Shown here in pieces: positions 52,663-62,294 of a stretch of DNA of 64,000 bases. Numbering within the stretch: the first letter of the stretch is position 1; each line of letters opens with the position of its first letter. This DNA comes from Erysipelotrichaceae bacterium (GTDB taxonomy: Bacteria; Bacillota_I; Bacilli_A; Erysipelotrichales; Coprobacillaceae): contig JAGBPZ010000071.1 in assembly GCA_017633115.1 (NCBI GenBank), positions 21,587-85,586 on the forward strand, written 5' to 3'. Position numbers and translations under genes: made by a program. Below the pieces are notes generated by a model. The model had not been told where the DNA came from, did no database searches, and worked only from the letters and a program-made list of their open reading frames with translations.

Positions 52663-54475
52663 AAGCCACCTCCTGAGATTGTGCCATCTTTTCTTCTACA
52701 GACATTGACTGATAATCGTAGATAGCACGGTATAAACCATTGTGTTCGAGCAATTCTTCATGAGTGCCCTGTTCAATGATCGTACCATGATCCATGACAT
52801 AGACATAATCAGCATGCATCAATGTCTGCACACGGTGTGCAATAAGAATGGTTGTTGCACCTTCAATTTGTCGTAAATTACGTCGAATTTCACTATCAGT
52901 TTTTGCATCAACAGCACTTAAGGAGTCATCGAAAATCATGATTGGGGTCTTTTCCGCTAACATACGAGCTATGGCGATACGTTGCTTCTGACCACCAGAA
53001 AGCGTCATTCCACGTTCTCCTACCATCGTCTCATAACCATCTGGAAATTCGTTTAAAGTTTCCGTTAAACGTGCCACATCACTAACTTTGTGGAGAATAT
53101 CCTGATCAGCTTTGGCCGTCATATTGATATTTTCACCAATGGTACGGGAGAATAAGAACGGTTCCTGTAAAACAAGACCGATGGCGCGTCTTAACTCTGC
53201 CAAAGGGATTTGACGAATGTCTTTGCCACCAATTGTAATGGTTCCCTGGTCTTGGTCAAGTTCATAAAGACGGGTCAATAAATACATCAAAGTCGATTTG
53301 CCAGAACCTGTACGTCCTAAAATACCAATGGTAGCTCCTTCTGGTATTGACATCGAGACATCATTGATGACCTGTTTAGCACCAAAGCTAAAATTGACGT
53401 GGTCAAAAATAATATCGTAATGCGTTAAAGTCGCTGGTTCACCATATACATCCTGTTCTTCATTGGCAAATAATATTTCACTGATACGGTGAACAGAGAC
53501 ACTGGTTTTACTCATTTCTGAGATCATACGTCCTAATGATCTGATTGGACGCACCAGCATATTGTTGTAGGAAATAAAAGCAATATAGCTGCCAACACTC
53601 ATCGTACCCTGAACACAGAATAAGGCTCCAATCATGACAACTGCCATGACCTGAACGCCACTGACCAAATCACCAATAGCCCAGAACCAGGCTAAATATT
53701 CACATAGCTTCATCCAGGTGTCAGTATAGATGTTATTTTGTTTTTTAAACTTTTCATTTTCACTGCGCTCTTTACCAAAAGCTTTAACCACACGGACACC
53801 GGTCAAATTTTCCTGAGCAATCGTAGATAGAACGCCTTCGTTTTCATCACAGATGGCGAACTGATTCTTGATTTTAACATGGAAGACAAGTGAATAGCCC
53901 ACAATAACAGGCATGAAGACTACCGCAATCATCGTGAGTCCCATATGCATGGTCGCCATGAAACTAATCGCAATGACAATCATCAGAATCGTTACAATGA
54001 GGTTATAAAGCTGATTGGCACAGAATTCTTTGATGATATTAACATCGGTAGTACATCGCTGGATGATATCGCCAGTTGCATGATCATTATGCCATTGATA
54101 AGACAAATGAGCGATGTGGTGGTAAAGACGGTTATGCAGGTTCTGTACCAGCGTTTCCCCGCCTTTGGCATTTTCTAAGGTCGAAAACCACCTAAAGAAG
54201 GCTCCTAATCCCGCCAGCAGGACAATGACAACCGCAATGATCCAGAGATGAGTGCTGAAATAGGTGACACCACCTAGCTGATTCACCATCATCATGATCG
54301 GTGAAGGCAGTTTTAAGGCGGTATGACCAATCAGACTGTCAACACTAATACGAATGATTTGGGGAATCAACATATCACAGATTGTCATCATGATGGCAGA
54401 AATGATACCAATCAAAAAGTAACGTTTACTGCCTTTTAAAAACGAATAAAACATATTCGTTTCATTTTGTTGCAT
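52655..54475 (-). CDS. ABC exporter subunit (degenerate Walker B)
   Basis: A 606-residue half-transporter. GRTGSGKST and LSGGQKQR are intact, but Walker B reads MIFDDSLSAVD, with Asp where the catalytic Glu belongs. This is the hallmark of the non-hydrolysing partner in heterodimeric exporters. The ATG follows AAAGGAGG by nine bases; an in-frame upstream codon overlaps the HAD gene. It pairs with the following gene, overlapping by eight bases. Confidence 0.92.
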   Translation of the reverse strand: MQQNETNMFYSFLKGSKRYFLIGIISAIMMTICDMLIPQIIRISVDSLIGHTALKLPSPIMMMVNQLGGVTYFSTHLWIIAVVIVLLAGLGAFFRWFSTLENAKGGETLVQNLHNRLYHHIAHLSYQWHNDHATGDIIQRCTTDVNIIKEFCANQLYNLIVTILMIVIAISFMATMHMGLTMIAVVFMPVIVGYSLVFHVKIKNQFAICDENEGVLSTIAQENLTGVRVVKAFGKERSENEKFKKQNNIYTDTWMKLCEYLAWFWAIGDLVSGVQVMAVVMIGALFCVQGTMSVGSYIAFISYNNMLVRPIRSLGRMISEMSKTSVSVHRISEILFANEEQDVYGEPATLTHYDIIFDHVNFSFGAKQVINDVSMSIPEGATIGILGRTGSGKSTLMYLLTRLYELDQDQGTITIGGKDIRQIPLAELRRAIGLVLQEPFLFSRTIGENINMTAKADQDILHKVSDVARLTETLNEFPDGYETMVGERGMTLSGGQKQRIAIARMLAEKTPIMIFDDSLSAVDAKTDSEIRRNLRQIEGATTILIAHRVQTLMHADYVYVMDHGTIIEQGTHEELLEHNGLYRAIYDYQSMSVEEKMAQSQEVAYE

Positions 54476-54502
54476 GGCTCTAACCTCCTTTCTTGTGAAC
54501 GA

Positions 54503-54529
54503 AAGAACCTCACTTAAAGTGAAGTTCTT
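54503..54529 (-). terminator. Hairpin between the HAD and ABC genes
   Basis: AAGAACCTCACTT/AAGTGAAGTTCTT with one mismatch; the following T content is weak (TTTCGTTC), so it may allow read-through into the ABC genes. Confidence 0.5.
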
Positions 54530-55160
54530 ATAACACAGACAAAATATCTTCGGGCTGATCGAAAACGTATGTGGCACCATCGATTTGATTAATCAAACTG
54601 CCCCAGCGGGCATGTCCAAAGTCGATATGGGCATTGCATGCGGCTTCGTAGTCCGTATATGAATCACCGATATAAATAACATCATCGGTCGTAAGATGTA
54701 ATAATTCAACTGCTTTAAGCAATGGTTCAGGATCAGGTTTGTGATGAATGGTATCTTCTTCAAGCACCGCAACGTGGAAAAAATGTTCAAAAGCAGCCAT
54801 ATCAATATGATATTGACGACGTTTTTTTGATGTTGCGATTGCCTGTTGAATCTGGCCATCACATGCTTTAAGCAGCTGTGCTATACCCTCATAAGGTTTA
54901 GCGGGTTCATAGTCATTGACATACCTGACCCAGCGGGCATAGACATGATCTATATCTTTGATACCTAGTATACGCAACGTTTCCATGCCTGGATAGGCAA
55001 CATAGGCAAGAGCTTCCTCATAAGTCATATCTATATTAAGTTCTTCTTTAACAATGCGTGTCAAAGGATAGAAATTCATGGGGAAGGTATCTAGTAAGGT
55101 ACCATCGATATCATAGATAATCGCTTTATATTTATTTATGATAGAGACGTTTTGTTTCAT
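54528..55160 (-). CDS. HAD phosphatase (Gph/PpaX-like)
   Basis: A 210-residue HAD phosphatase: YDIDGTLLDTFP (motif I), IATSKKRRQYH (motif II), HHKPDPEPLLKAV with Lys (motif III) and IYIGDSYTDYEAA (motif IV). It looks like the phosphoglycolate phosphatase or PpaX group. The ATG at 55160 lies within the end of the DUF1846 gene and has no clear Shine-Dalgarno, so translation is probably coupled (29-base overlap). A GTG four codons upstream is an alternative. Confidence 0.85.
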   Translation of the reverse strand: MKQNVSIINKYKAIIYDIDGTLLDTFPMNFYPLTRIVKEELNIDMTYEEALAYVAYPGMETLRILGIKDIDHVYARWVRYVNDYEPAKPYEGIAQLLKACDGQIQQAIATSKKRRQYHIDMAAFEHFFHVAVLEEDTIHHKPDPEPLLKAVELLHLTTDDVIYIGDSYTDYEAACNAHIDFGHARWGSLINQIDGATYVFDQPEDILSVL

Positions 55161-56616
55161 AATGAGGTTCACAGGTTAAGTTCATACCTAATTTTTTGAA
55201 AGAAGCTTCATCGACACCTGCGAGGATGACTGAAGAATGGACTTCACAACCACGTAATTCATCAAGCACACTTAATGCCTTTTGGGTATTTGGATCAGTC
55301 TTGGCACAGATTGTCAACGCAATCAACATTTCTTCAATATGCAAACGTGGATTATGACCACCGAGCTGGTTGACTTTGAGATGTTGAACTGCATCAATGA
55401 AATCTGGTGAAATCAATTTGATTTCATCATCAATACCGGCAATGATTTTCAGAGCATTGATCATCATCGCACTTGAAGCACCTAATAAATCACTCGTTTT
55501 ACCAACGACAATACGGCCATCCTTAAGTTCCATGGCTGCTGCTGGTTCACCACGTAAAAGAGCGGCTTCGTTAGCTGCTTTCACAACTGGACGATCGTCA
55601 ATTGTCAAATCAGCTTTTTCCATGACAAGTTCGATCTTGTCGACAACGTCCTGACGGCCGATGCCTTTGCGAACATCACAGGCTGCGGAATAATATCGTC
55701 TGATGATTTCCTGATTAGAAGCTTCACGGCAGGCTTCATCATCAATGATACAGTAACCGGCCATATTGACACCCATATCTGTAGGTGACTGATATGGAGA
55801 CTGACCATAGATACGTTTAAACATACCATTTAAGACTGGGAAAACTTCAACATCACGGTTGTAGTTGACAGTTGTTTCACCATAAGCTTCTAAATGATAT
55901 GGATCAATCATATTGACATCATTTAAATCAGCTGTAGCTGCTTCATAAGCTAAATTGACTGGGTGTTTGAGAGCTAGATTCCAGATTGGGAACGTTTCAA
56001 ATTTCGCATAGCCCGCTTCAATACCACGTTCATGTTCATGATAAAGTTGTGACAGACAAACTGCCATTTTACCACTGCCAGGGCCTGGTGCTGTGACAAC
56101 GACAAGTGAACGTGATGTTTCGATATAATCATTTTTACCAAAACCCTGATCACTTAAAATAAGTGGTACATTGCTTGGGTAACCAGCAATCGTATAATGA
56201 CGATAGACTTTAATGCCTAAAGATTTCAAACGTTTCTCATAGACAATAGCCTTATCCTGATTATTGAAGCGTGTTAAAACAACACTGCCGATATAAAGGC
56301 CATAGCCTCTAAAAGCATCGATCAGACGTAATACATCTTCATCATAGGTAATGCCTAAATCGCCTCTGACTTTATTCTTTTCAATGTCACCGGCATTAAT
56401 GACGATGACAACTTCAACATCATCTTTGATCTGTGTCAGCATTTCAATTTTACTGTCTGCTTTAAAACCTGGCAGGACACGCATTGCATGATAATCATCA
56501 AATAATTTGCCGCCAAATTCCAAATACAGTTTTCCACCAAAGCTCTGAATACGTTCTTCGATATGTTCTGACTGCATCTTTAGATATTTTTCGTGACTAA
56601 ATCCTGTTTTCATCAT
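55132..56616 (-). CDS. DUF1846 (UPF0371) family protein
   Basis: A 494-residue cytosolic protein matching the DUF1846 family in length and in motifs such as LYLEFGGKLFDDYHA near the start, TAPGPGSGKMAVCLSQLYH (a P-loop-like turn) and YQSPTDMGVNMAGY. Function is not established. The ATG at 56616 is preferred because GAGAGGT sits seven bases upstream. It has its own promoter and is coupled to the HAD gene. Confidence 0.88.
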   Translation of the reverse strand: MMKTGFSHEKYLKMQSEHIEERIQSFGGKLYLEFGGKLFDDYHAMRVLPGFKADSKIEMLTQIKDDVEVVIVINAGDIEKNKVRGDLGITYDEDVLRLIDAFRGYGLYIGSVVLTRFNNQDKAIVYEKRLKSLGIKVYRHYTIAGYPSNVPLILSDQGFGKNDYIETSRSLVVVTAPGPGSGKMAVCLSQLYHEHERGIEAGYAKFETFPIWNLALKHPVNLAYEAATADLNDVNMIDPYHLEAYGETTVNYNRDVEVFPVLNGMFKRIYGQSPYQSPTDMGVNMAGYCIIDDEACREASNQEIIRRYYSAACDVRKGIGRQDVVDKIELVMEKADLTIDDRPVVKAANEAALLRGEPAAAMELKDGRIVVGKTSDLLGASSAMMINALKIIAGIDDEIKLISPDFIDAVQHLKVNQLGGHNPRLHIEEMLIALTICAKTDPNTQKALSVLDELRGCEVHSSVILAGVDEASFKKLGMNLTCEPHYETKRLYHK

Positions 56617-56643
56617 AATCATACCTCTCTATTTTACTTTTCA

Positions 56644-56672
56644 ATTATAAGGTGAAATAGCTCAATTGACAA
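56644..56672 (-). promoter_or_regulatory. Promoter of the DUF1846 gene
   Basis: On the minus strand TTGTCA (56672-56667), 17 bases, TATAAT (56649-56644). Confidence 0.6.
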
Positions 56673-56801
56673 TCTTTATTTACATCCCTTGCGTTAAATG
56701 TAATCAATTCGAATAAAATTCAATTAAGCTGCTTAAGAAATGTATGAGAGATATCTCTAAGAGTAAAATTGTCTACTCTATAACTTTTTTCTTTTTAGGT
56801 G

Positions 56802-56830
56802 TTGACAGTCCCTTCGATATTTGATATATT
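56802..56830 (+). promoter_or_regulatory. Promoter of the tRNA-Gly gene
   Basis: TTGACA (56802-56807), 17 bases, TATATT (56825-56830). The interval 56617-56988 holds only this, the tRNA, its terminator and the DUF1846 promoter. Confidence 0.65.
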
Positions 56831-56849
56831 ATGTTTGCACTTCAAATAC

Positions 56850-56924
56850 GCCGCATTCGTATAACGGCTATTATATCTGCTTGCCATGCAGAGGATGCCG
56901 GTTCGATTCCGGCATGTGGCTCCA
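56850..56924 (+). tRNA. tRNA-Gly (anticodon GCC)
   Basis: Seven-pair acceptor stem GCCGCAT/ATGTGGC, anticodon arm TCTGC-TTGCCAT-GCAGA with GCC at the tip, T arm GCCGG-TTCGATT-CCGGC, discriminator T and an encoded CCA end. It is 75 bases long. Confidence 0.97.
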
Positions 56925-56938
56925 TTAATAAGTGCATC

Positions 56939-56965
56939 GTTGATATGCAAGTATCAACTTTTTTT
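56939..56965 (+). terminator. Terminator of the tRNA-Gly transcript
   Basis: GTTGATA/TATCAAC stem with a six-base loop, then seven T. Confidence 0.88.
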
Positions 56966-56988
56966 ATACCTTTTTTTCGGAGAATGCC

Positions 56989-57735
56989 ATGAAAATTATA
57001 ATCGCACCAGCCAAAAAAATGCGCGTTGATACTGACAGTATTGCGCCAAGCGCCCTGCCCCAGTTCCTTGATCAGACCAGGATGATTTTAGATTATCTTA
57101 AATCATTGTCCTATGATGAACTCAAAAAACTGTGGCAATGTAACGATCAAATCGCCCAGGAAAATTATGAACGTTTAGAAGTTATGGATTTAACGAGGAA
57201 TCTTACCCCTGCCATTCTCGCCTATGATGGTATTCAATACCAATATATGGCGCCTTCAGTGTTTACGGCAGAGGAATTCCAGTATGTTGAAGATAACTTA
57301 AGAATCCTTTCTGGTTTTTATGGTCTCTTAAAGCCCCTTGATGGTGTCACACCTTATCGTCTGGAAATGCAGGCGAGAACGAAGCTGCCAGGTAATCTGT
57401 ACAATTTCTGGAATGATAAGATTTATCAGGCACTTATTGATGATTCACGAATCATCATCAATTTAGCTTCTAAAGAATATGCTAAAGCTGTGGAACGCTA
57501 TTTAACTGAGGATGATTTAATGATCACCTGTTTTTTTGGCGAATACAACAAAAGCGGCAAGCTTGTTGCTAAAGGTGTCTATGCCAAAATGGCTCGTGGT
57601 GAAATGGTCCGTTTTATGGCTACCCATCATGTGACTGATCCTGAACAAATTAAAGCTTTTCATGAACTTGGTTATGTCTATAATGATGAACTATCAACGA
57701 ACAAAGAATATATATTTATCCGTCAGACAAAATAA
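56989..57735 (+). CDS. yaaA: Peroxide stress protein YaaA (UPF0246)
   Basis: A 248-residue YaaA protein. Start KIIIAPAKKMRVDTD, middle ILSGFYGLLKPLDGVTPYRL and late LVAKGVYAKMARGEMVRFM are the family segments; bound DNA or iron has been described for E. coli YaaA. Likely role: limiting iron-driven oxidative damage. The ATG follows CGGAGAATG. It is a single gene between two terminators. Confidence 0.93.
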   Translation: MKIIIAPAKKMRVDTDSIAPSALPQFLDQTRMILDYLKSLSYDELKKLWQCNDQIAQENYERLEVMDLTRNLTPAILAYDGIQYQYMAPSVFTAEEFQYVEDNLRILSGFYGLLKPLDGVTPYRLEMQARTKLPGNLYNFWNDKIYQALIDDSRIIINLASKEYAKAVERYLTEDDLMITCFFGEYNKSGKLVAKGVYAKMARGEMVRFMATHHVTDPEQIKAFHELGYVYNDELSTNKEYIFIRQTK

Positions 57736-57736
57736 A

Positions 57737-57766
57737 AGCTCAACTGTCATCAAAAGCAGTTGAGCT
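57737..57766. terminator. Bidirectional terminator between yaaA and the lipoprotein gene
   Basis: AGCTCAACTG/CAGTTGAGCT stem with a ten-base loop and A/T runs on both sides. Confidence 0.9.
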
Positions 57767-57772
57767 ATTTTT

Positions 57773-58795
57773 TTATTTTTCGGCTTCTTCAACGATACCT
57801 AAATCAGCATAATCGCTATAAGTATAAGTCACTGTTTCAGAATAGTTTTCAATGATTTCATCTTCTGCATCTGTATAAACAGTATAATACTTCGCATTCA
57901 TGACACGTTTCATAAGATAACCATTTTCCCATGTATATTCATAAACAAGAGTTGTTGGATCACCTTCGATTGGATTCTGATTGACGGTTTTTTTGATCAA
58001 TTGACTGTCATCATCATATTCATAAACTGTTTCTTGACTATAAGTATATTTTTGATCATCACCATAATTATAGTTTTCTGTTTCTTTAATACTTGTCAAC
58101 AGACCATTAGAATATTCATACTTCATTTCTGATTCACTGTACGTGCTCTTTGATGTCACTGAAATCGGATTAACTAAATCAGGATTGTCATAAATTGTTT
58201 CCGTTGTCAAATCGACATTGTCTTCATTAAATAGATTTTCCTTATCGTTACCGTTATACAGTTTTTCTGTGACAATGTACTGATCATCTTTTGTCGTAAC
58301 TTCTTTGATGGTGCCAATATATTCATTATTGAAATCATCTGAAGATTCAATAGATTGAGATGATTTGAATACACCATCTTCATAAGTATTTGTTTCTTCG
58401 TAAACGACATCATCTTTATGTTTACGGGTAACAGTCAGACAATGGTACTGGTCATCAAAAGTATAAGTTTCGGTATATTCACGAGTCGTTGTTTCACCTT
58501 CCATCCAGTATTTGATATGGTAGATTTTCGTCGTGAACAAACTTCTGAATCGTGCGTTGATTGATTTTGGATAAACATAAGAATCAATATAATCATTACC
58601 TTTACCAACACGGATTGTTTTTTTAGCAGCATCATATTGAATTGGGTAATCTATTTTTTCTTCTTTACCATCAGCATTAGTCACAACGTTTATATTAGAA
58701 AGCACTTGAGTAGGTGGCCAGTCACTGACAGTTTTCTGTGCACATCCTGATAACAGTAAGGCCATCGCCATCATGATTGCTAGTAATTTTTTCAT
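57773..58795 (-). CDS. Lipoprotein of unknown function with repeated Tyr-rich strands
   Basis: A 340-residue lipoprotein: Lys-rich start, hydrophobic stretch and lipobox LLSGCAQ (Cys near 18). The mature part is rich in Tyr, Thr and acidic residues, with repeated beta motifs such as VYEYDDDSQLIKKTV and YEYSNGLLTSIKET that resemble isolated YD/RHS-like strands. No catalytic motif. The ATG follows AGGAGGTTG by eight bases. It is a single gene. Confidence 0.8.
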   Translation of the reverse strand: MKKLLAIMMAMALLLSGCAQKTVSDWPPTQVLSNINVVTNADGKEEKIDYPIQYDAAKKTIRVGKGNDYIDSYVYPKSINARFRSLFTTKIYHIKYWMEGETTTREYTETYTFDDQYHCLTVTRKHKDDVVYEETNTYEDGVFKSSQSIESSDDFNNEYIGTIKEVTTKDDQYIVTEKLYNGNDKENLFNEDNVDLTTETIYDNPDLVNPISVTSKSTYSESEMKYEYSNGLLTSIKETENYNYGDDQKYTYSQETVYEYDDDSQLIKKTVNQNPIEGDPTTLVYEYTWENGYLMKRVMNAKYYTVYTDAEDEIIENYSETVTYTYSDYADLGIVEEAEK

Positions 58796-58855
58796 ATTTC
58801 TCAACCTCCTATTGCCTAGTTTACTCTAAAACGGAGTGAAATGAAACAAAAAAAG

Positions 58856-58879
58856 AAAGCAGATTTGACAATCCGCTTT
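58856..58879 (-). terminator. Terminator of the ROK kinase gene
   Basis: AAAGCAGATT/AATCCGCTTT stem with one U-G pair and a four-base loop, followed by CTTTTTTTG on the minus strand. Confidence 0.82.
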
Positions 58880-58891
58880 CCTATCAATCAA

Positions 58892-59761
58892 TTAGAGTAA
58901 TGCTGCTCCATAAAGACCTGCATCATCAGAGAATTGAACAGGTTTCCATTTCAGATATTCTGGTTTGATATAGTAGCCTTTAGCTTTTTCAATGACCAGT
59001 TCCACAAAATCAGGATTGTAGTTGGCAATACTGCCACCGATAACATAGATTTCTGGGTCTACGACACAACCAATGTTGTGAATACCTTTAGCGGCAACAT
59101 CTGCTGTACGTTCAACCAATTTTGTAGCTGTTTCATCACCCTGATGCCATAAATCAAACAATTCTTTAGAATCAACTGGACGACCAAAGATTTCTTCAGC
59201 GATGATTGATAAGCCATAACCACCACACTGTTCATTCAAGCTGCCCTTGTTGACACCTGCATGTGTATGTTCATCTTCATTGACAATCATATTATAGATT
59301 TCACCAGCACATGAGCTGATACCATTGATCAATTCATTCTTGTAGATATAAGCACCGCCAAAACCAGTTGACATTGTGATATAGTAAACTGATTCATAAC
59401 CACGGCCAGCACCTAAGATAGCTTCACCAAGGCCAGCAACATTAGCGTCATTGCTTAATTTTGTTGGGATATTTGTTTTGTCTTCAAAATATTTCACAAT
59501 ATTGAAGTTATTCCAGCCAATTAAATTTGGTGGCGTTAAGATGACACCTGTATAGGCATCTAATGGACCAGGTGCACCGATACCAATGCTAGCAATGTCC
59601 TTACCTGAATTCTTAATGAAGTCGATTAATTTATCACAGTTTTTCTCTGCCCCAAGACTCTGATCATTTGGTGTCTTGAAGACATCAATCATTTTCATGT
59701 TTTCATCAAAGATTGCGCAACGTAAATTGGTTCCACCTATATCAATTCCTACTTTATACAT
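58892..59761 (-). CDS. ROK-family glucokinase
   Basis: A 289-residue ROK sugar kinase. ATP site IDIGGTNLRCAIFDE, catalytic Asp in LSNDANVAGLGEA and TMSTGFGGAYIYKNEL are clear. The zinc motif CxCGxxGCxE of many ROK members is not present; the region reads GSLNEQCGGYGL with one Cys. It likely phosphorylates glucose in the cytosol. The site is AAGGAGGAA. The zinc-free form is a known ROK variant, and other hexoses remain possible. Confidence 0.9.
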   Translation of the reverse strand: MYKVGIDIGGTNLRCAIFDENMKMIDVFKTPNDQSLGAEKNCDKLIDFIKNSGKDIASIGIGAPGPLDAYTGVILTPPNLIGWNNFNIVKYFEDKTNIPTKLSNDANVAGLGEAILGAGRGYESVYYITMSTGFGGAYIYKNELINGISSCAGEIYNMIVNEDEHTHAGVNKGSLNEQCGGYGLSIIAEEIFGRPVDSKELFDLWHQGDETATKLVERTADVAAKGIHNIGCVVDPEIYVIGGSIANYNPDFVELVIEKAKGYYIKPEYLKWKPVQFSDDAGLYGAALL

Positions 59762-59858
59762 ATTTCATTCCTCCTTGAATTCATCATACAACAAAAAAGA
59801 CAGACTTTTCATCTTTTTTCTTTTCGTTGATGCAAAGCTGTCATTGAATATGTGATTT

Positions 59859-60908
59859 TTAATCTAAATTTGATTCAAAGTTTCCAAAAACACGGATGTC
59901 ATTCACACTTTGAGTCAATTCTTTCATGACTTCATCCATGCCTTCACCAAGCAGATCACCAGTGAACTCAATAAAGAACATATATTCCCAGTTACGTTCA
60001 GGAATAGGACGTGATTCAATTCTGGTTAAATTTAATCCATAGAGGGCGAAAATCGATAATATTTCGTGAAGTGCGCCCACTTCATTAGCCGTTGTTATAG
60101 AAATACAGATTTTATCGCGATTAGGTCTTAATTCCATACGTGGAGCAATCACGACAAAACGGGTCGTATTATGCGAATTGGTATTGATATTAGGAACAAG
60201 GATTTCCAAGCCATAGATTTCTGCTGCACGGGAAGAAGCAATAGCGGCCTTATGATGATCTTTGAAATCAGCGACCATTTTTGCCGAACCAGCGGTATCA
60301 CCCTTGGCAATGCCTAGCCAGTCATATTGTCTCAAGAATTTTTCACATTGAAACAAGCCTTGTTCATGGGAATAAACAGTTTTAATGTCTTCTAGTTTTG
60401 TACCTGGTAATGCCATCAGATTATGACTTACCTTGACGGTTGTTTCGCCCACGATATAACAGTCATACTGACTCAAAAGATCATAAATTTGACGAATGGC
60501 ACCAGTTGATGAATTTTCAATTGGTAAAACTGCATAATCAGCCCCATTATTAGCCAGAGCTTCAAAAGCATCATCAAAACGATGTAACCCTATGGCGAAA
60601 CTATCAGGGCCAAAAAATTTCATACAAGCCATTTCACTGTAAGCACCAGGTGCACCCTGATAAACAACACATGGCTTTTCAACGACTTGTTGAGCATTAT
60701 GCAATGCCTCATGATAACGTTCGAAGTGATCTCGCCAATGCTTTTCATCTCTGACTTTATGCGTCGTCTCCTGAAATGCGTTGATCAATGCGACATTATT
60801 GATTGAGTCGTCCTCATGATTCTGCTTCAATAAATCTGCACGCCGCTTTAATAACGCTTTAATTTGAGCATCGATTTGCTCAACTGTCTGATTAGTCACT
60901 TGTGCCAT
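59859..60908 (-). CDS. pheA: Prephenate dehydratase with ACT domain and reduced N-terminal domain
   Basis: A 349-residue protein that makes phenylpyruvate from prephenate. The dehydratase domain (about 80-262) has YQGAPGAYSEMA, IENSSTGAIRQIYDL and the catalytic NTTRFVVI. The ACT domain (about 270-345) has GALHEILSIFALYG and the Phe-binding LTRIESRPIPER motif, so feedback inhibition is likely. Residues 1-75 are helical and resemble a shortened chorismate mutase (QIDAQIKALLKRRADLL), but seem too short to be active. The ATG at 60908 follows GAGGGATG. It is divergent from the aminotransferase, which could complete phenylalanine synthesis. Confidence 0.9.
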   Translation of the reverse strand: MAQVTNQTVEQIDAQIKALLKRRADLLKQNHEDDSINNVALINAFQETTHKVRDEKHWRDHFERYHEALHNAQQVVEKPCVVYQGAPGAYSEMACMKFFGPDSFAIGLHRFDDAFEALANNGADYAVLPIENSSTGAIRQIYDLLSQYDCYIVGETTVKVSHNLMALPGTKLEDIKTVYSHEQGLFQCEKFLRQYDWLGIAKGDTAGSAKMVADFKDHHKAAIASSRAAEIYGLEILVPNINTNSHNTTRFVVIAPRMELRPNRDKICISITTANEVGALHEILSIFALYGLNLTRIESRPIPERNWEYMFFIEFTGDLLGEGMDEVMKELTQSVNDIRVFGNFESNLD

Positions 60909-60941
60909 AATCATCCCTCTTTTCTTAATATGCGCTCATTT

Positions 60942-60967
60942 TATCATAATCCTCATTGCTTATGATA
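60942..60967. promoter_or_regulatory. Inverted repeat in the pheA/aminotransferase divergent region
   Basis: TATCATAA (60942-60949) and TTATGATA (60960-60967) form an eight-base perfect inverted repeat. On the minus strand it overlaps a TGATAAAAT extended -10, so it could be an operator for pheA. Confidence 0.3.
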
Positions 60968-61097
60968 CACTTTTCTGCAAACTTCATTCATCATGTCAAT
61001 GAAACAATTATGACTCATCATCTCGAATTTAAAGACTTCCTGTATTATAATAGCTTCATAAACAATGCATCACTATCAAAATGTCGGAGGAATAATT

Positions 61098-62294
61098 ATG
61101 ACCAGGCAACTTTCAAAACTTACTTCACAATTCAATGCGTCTCCAACAGCTAACCTGATTGCTAAAATTGCCACTTTGCGTGAAGCAGGACAAAAGATCA
61201 TTTCGCTTAATATCGGTGAACCAGATTTTCCTACACCACCAAATATCAAAGAAGCAGCAATTAAAGCCATCAATGATGATTTCACAAAATATACTGCAAC
61301 AGCGGGCATTCTCCCTTTACGTGAATCAATTGCCGATAAGCTATTGCATGACAACAACCTCCATTATGATGTTTCAGAAATAGCGGTCACAGTTGGTGCT
61401 AAACAGGCTATTGCCTGTGCTTTGATGGCCATTGTAGGCGAAGGTGATGAAGTCATTATTCCATCACCATGTTATGTCAGTTATCCAGATATGGTCAAAT
61501 TGGCTTATGCAACACCAGTCACAGTTCCTCTTAAAGGAGACAATTTTGATTTAGATATTGAAGCCATTGATCAGGCTGTCAACGAACATACGAAAGCTAT
61601 CATTATCTGTACGCCAAACAATCCCACTGGTACCGTCTTTAGTGAAGCCAGTCTGAGAGAACTTGCTCGTCTTGTATTAAAGCATGATCTATATATCATT
61701 ACTGATGAGATCTATGAAAAGCTTATCTATGATTCTCACCCACATTTCAGTATTGCTTCCATTTCTGATGAAGTTAAAGACCATACCATCACCATCAATG
61801 GTTTTTCCAAGACCTATGCGATGACTGGCTGGCGTCTTGGTTATGTGGCTGCCAATAAAAATGTCATCAAAGCGATTGTCGCCATCTTGTCACAAACTAC
61901 GTCTGCACCAGCAAGTATGGTGCAAATGGCAGCCATCGAAGCACTAAAAGGCCCGCAGGACGCCGTTGATGAAATGGTTAAACAATATGATCAGCGCAGA
62001 CGCTATTGTCTTAAACGCCTGCGCGCTATGAATCACGTCACATGCGCTGATAGTCAGGGCGCCTTTTACCTCTTCCCTGATATGAGTGCTTATATGGGCA
62101 CATCTTATGGTGACTACATCATTAAAGATGATTATGATTTATGTCATTATTTGTTGGAGAGTGAACATATTGCCTGTGTCCCTGGTTCAGTCTATCACGG
62201 ACCCAATCATATCCGACTTTCTTATTCCTGTTCCCTGGATGAACTCAAGGAAGCCATGGATGGCATTGAAAATGCCTTAACACGATTAAAGTAA
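61098..62294 (+). CDS. Class I/II aminotransferase (aspartate/aromatic type)
   Basis: A 398-residue PLP enzyme. The substrate Arg region is ISLNIGEPDFPTPPNI, the PLP contacts CTPNNPTGTVF and IITDEIYEKL, the Schiff-base Lys lies in INGFSKTYAMTGWRLGY, and the second Arg in HIRLSYSCS. It transfers amino groups between Asp, Glu or aromatic acids and 2-oxoacids. The ATG follows TCGGAGG; a longer frame is not used. A -10 TATAAT lies about 50 bases upstream. Divergent from pheA, so an aromatic role is plausible. Confidence 0.93.
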   Translation: MTRQLSKLTSQFNASPTANLIAKIATLREAGQKIISLNIGEPDFPTPPNIKEAAIKAINDDFTKYTATAGILPLRESIADKLLHDNNLHYDVSEIAVTVGAKQAIACALMAIVGEGDEVIIPSPCYVSYPDMVKLAYATPVTVPLKGDNFDLDIEAIDQAVNEHTKAIIICTPNNPTGTVFSEASLRELARLVLKHDLYIITDEIYEKLIYDSHPHFSIASISDEVKDHTITINGFSKTYAMTGWRLGYVAANKNVIKAIVAILSQTTSAPASMVQMAAIEALKGPQDAVDEMVKQYDQRRRYCLKRLRAMNHVTCADSQGAFYLFPDMSAYMGTSYGDYIIKDDYDLCHYLLESEHIACVPGSVYHGPNHIRLSYSCSLDELKEAMDGIENALTRLK

